NCBI RefSeq assembly: GCF_002150005.2
Contig: NZ_MSPP01000003.1
Location: forward strand, 248,001 to 312,000
Reading direction: 5' to 3'
DNA from: Marivivens niveibacter
GTDB lineage: Bacteria > Pseudomonadota > Alphaproteobacteria > Rhodobacterales > Rhodobacteraceae
Length of the DNA: 64,000 nt
In this document: positions 63,235 through 64,000 of the stretch, one piece after another
Numbering within the stretch: the first letter of the stretch is position 1
Layout of the letters: each line of letters begins with the position of its first letter
Made by a program: the position numbers and the translations under genes
Notes under the pieces: generated by a model
Seen by the model: only the letters and a program-made list of their open reading frames with translations
Database searches by the model: none
Told to the model about the DNA's origin: nothing

Positions 63235-63260
63235 AAAGGGCGGCCATTGGCCGCCCTTTT
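63235..63260. terminator. Terminator between acyl-CoA synthetase and metG
   Basis: AAAGGGCGGCC (63235-63245) pairs with GGCCGCCCTTT (63249-63259), 11 perfect base pairs, a three-base loop, then T. It lies between convergent genes and may serve both. Confidence 0.88.
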
Positions 63261-63281
63261 CAATTGAATAACCGGACCTGA

Positions 63282-64000
63282 TCAGTCGCGTGTGCCTGCA
63301 AATTTGGATTGCCATTCTTCGCGCTGATCATCCGAGATTTTACCGAACAAATTGTCAGGCACCGCGAATGCGTGACCAGCGGGCAAGCGGGTGACGGCAT
63401 CAGCCGCTGCGCCTGGCCATTCTGCGTCTACCTTCATCGCCTCTAGTAACGTCGCGGCTGCGTCAGGGATGAACGGTTCGGACAGAACGGCGTATAGCGG
63501 GATCAGGTTCAGCGCCAAACGCACCTGCGATGCGGCCAGCTCTGGGTCTTCCTTGAATGTGGACCACGGCGCTGCCTCTTGCAGGTATTCGTTGCCCATC
63601 ACCCAGATCGCGCGCAATGCGCCAGCGGCTTTGCGAACCTCTTTGGCTTCCATGAACTCTTCGTACTGGCGGATGTTCTGTTCCAGCTGCGCAACCCAAT
63701 CGGCGTCTACCGCTAGATCAGGGCCGCCAGTAGGCACCTCTTCGCCGAATTTCGAACGGCAGAATTTGGTGACGCGGCTGACAAAATTGCCCAGAACGTC
63801 GGCCAAATCTTTATTCACGGACTGTTGGAAGTTTTCCCACGTAAATTCGCTGTCCGACGATTCAGGGGCGTGCGATAGCAACCACCAGCGCCAGTAGTCA
63901 GCTGGCAGGATTTCCAGCGCCTGGTCCATAAACACACCGCGCCCGCGCGAGGTGCTGAACTGGCCGCCGTCATAGTTCAGGTAGTTGAACGATTTGATGT
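63282..64000 (-). CDS. metG: Methionyl-tRNA synthetase, C-terminal part
   Basis: The frame is open to the window edge, so only the last 239 codons or so are present. It contains [11 protein letters not shown], the KMSKS-type motif in the F-S-T-S-R form, near the window edge, then the helical anticodon-binding domain ([35 protein letters not shown]). It charges initiator and elongator tRNA with methionine. The first half of the enzyme lies outside. Confidence 0.93.
   Translation of the reverse strand, partial: IKSFNYLNYDGGQFSTSRGRGVFMDQALEILPADYWRWWLLSHAPESSDSEFTWENFQQSVNKDLADVLGNFVSRVTKFCRSKFGEEVPTGGPDLAVDADWVAQLEQNIRQYEEFMEAKEVRKAAGALRAIWVMGNEYLQEAAPWSTFKEDPELAASQVRLALNLIPLYAVLSEPFIPDAAATLLEAMKVDAEWPGAAADAVTRLPAGHAFAVPDNLFGKISDDQREEWQSKFAGTRD

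Noticed and set aside
1-64000. Insertion sequences, integrases, prophage or CRISPR
   Set aside because: No transposase, integrase, phage structural gene or regularly spaced repeat array was recognised.

Overview
This window looks like a chromosomal segment of a marine alphaproteobacterium of the Rhodobacterales (Roseobacter group). That placement is inferred from gene content and order: DUF1285 divergent from a MoxR/DUF58/DUF4159-type operon, DUF1523, a MaeB-type malic enzyme, PrpE, a Hint-domain protein beside an acidic RTX-like protein, and short MerR regulators with a DmdC-like acyl-CoA dehydrogenase. Base composition is moderate and fairly even. I see no insertion sequence, prophage, integrase or CRISPR array. 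One tRNA gene (Gly, anticodon UCC) is present.

Layout. 1-2.3 kb (minus): the 5' part of a DUF4159-type membrane protein gene, a DUF58 protein and a MoxR ATPase, with DUF1285 divergent. 3-5.9 kb: purU, a methyltransferase, and a VOC protein/YafY-type regulator pair with a clear operator. 5.9-11.3 kb (minus): a secreted phytase-like/beta-propeller protein, gabD, and a TetR operon holding a degenerate SDR and a possible Imm22-like protein. 11.5-19.8 kb (plus): a lipoprotein L,D-transpeptidase, then a tightly packed operon of largely unknown genes (coiled-coil protein, unknown 375-residue protein, AAA+ ATPase, small membrane proteins, unknown 444-residue protein, DUF1523, LMW tyrosine phosphatase). 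This operon is the best candidate for an undescribed system here. 20-25.6 kb: a GAF protein with a small partner, an orphan 414-residue protein, lepA, and a DUF4258 toxin/HTH antitoxin pair with its own operator. 25.9-34 kb: a tiny membrane ORF, an alpha/beta hydrolase, glyA, nadK, a VOC protein, prpE and maeB. 34-38.6 kb: a compact nucleoside-salvage operon cdd-deoA-deoB-add-upp. 38.6-43.9 kb: envelope and secreted proteins (repeat protein, degenerate M48-like protein, sulfotransferase, Hint protein, acidic RTX-like protein, outer-membrane barrel). 44-51.9 kb (minus): a beta-oxidation cluster (FadJ-type, small unknown, thiolase, GST, acyl-CoA dehydrogenase) behind two MerR regulators. 52-63.2 kb: two PaaI thioesterases, MATE, arsC, pyrD, DUF952, a 5'-nucleotidase, DUF1992, a YedK-type protein, a cupredoxin-like protein, tRNA-Gly, an ABC exporter and an acyl-CoA synthetase. 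The window ends inside metG.

How the genes fit together. The fatty-acid cluster, prpE (propionyl-CoA formation), maeB and the acyl-CoA synthetase suggest growth on fatty and short-chain acids. Palindromes of the TTACGT/ACGTAA type lie near three genes of the fatty-acid region and fit a LiuR-like MerR regulon. TTTGCAAA-type repeats lie upstream of prpE and fit an ScfR/RamB-family regulator. These regulatory assignments rest on visible repeats plus recalled consensus sequences and are not proven. The salvage operon would convert deoxynucleosides and adenosine into bases and pentose phosphates and return uracil to UMP.
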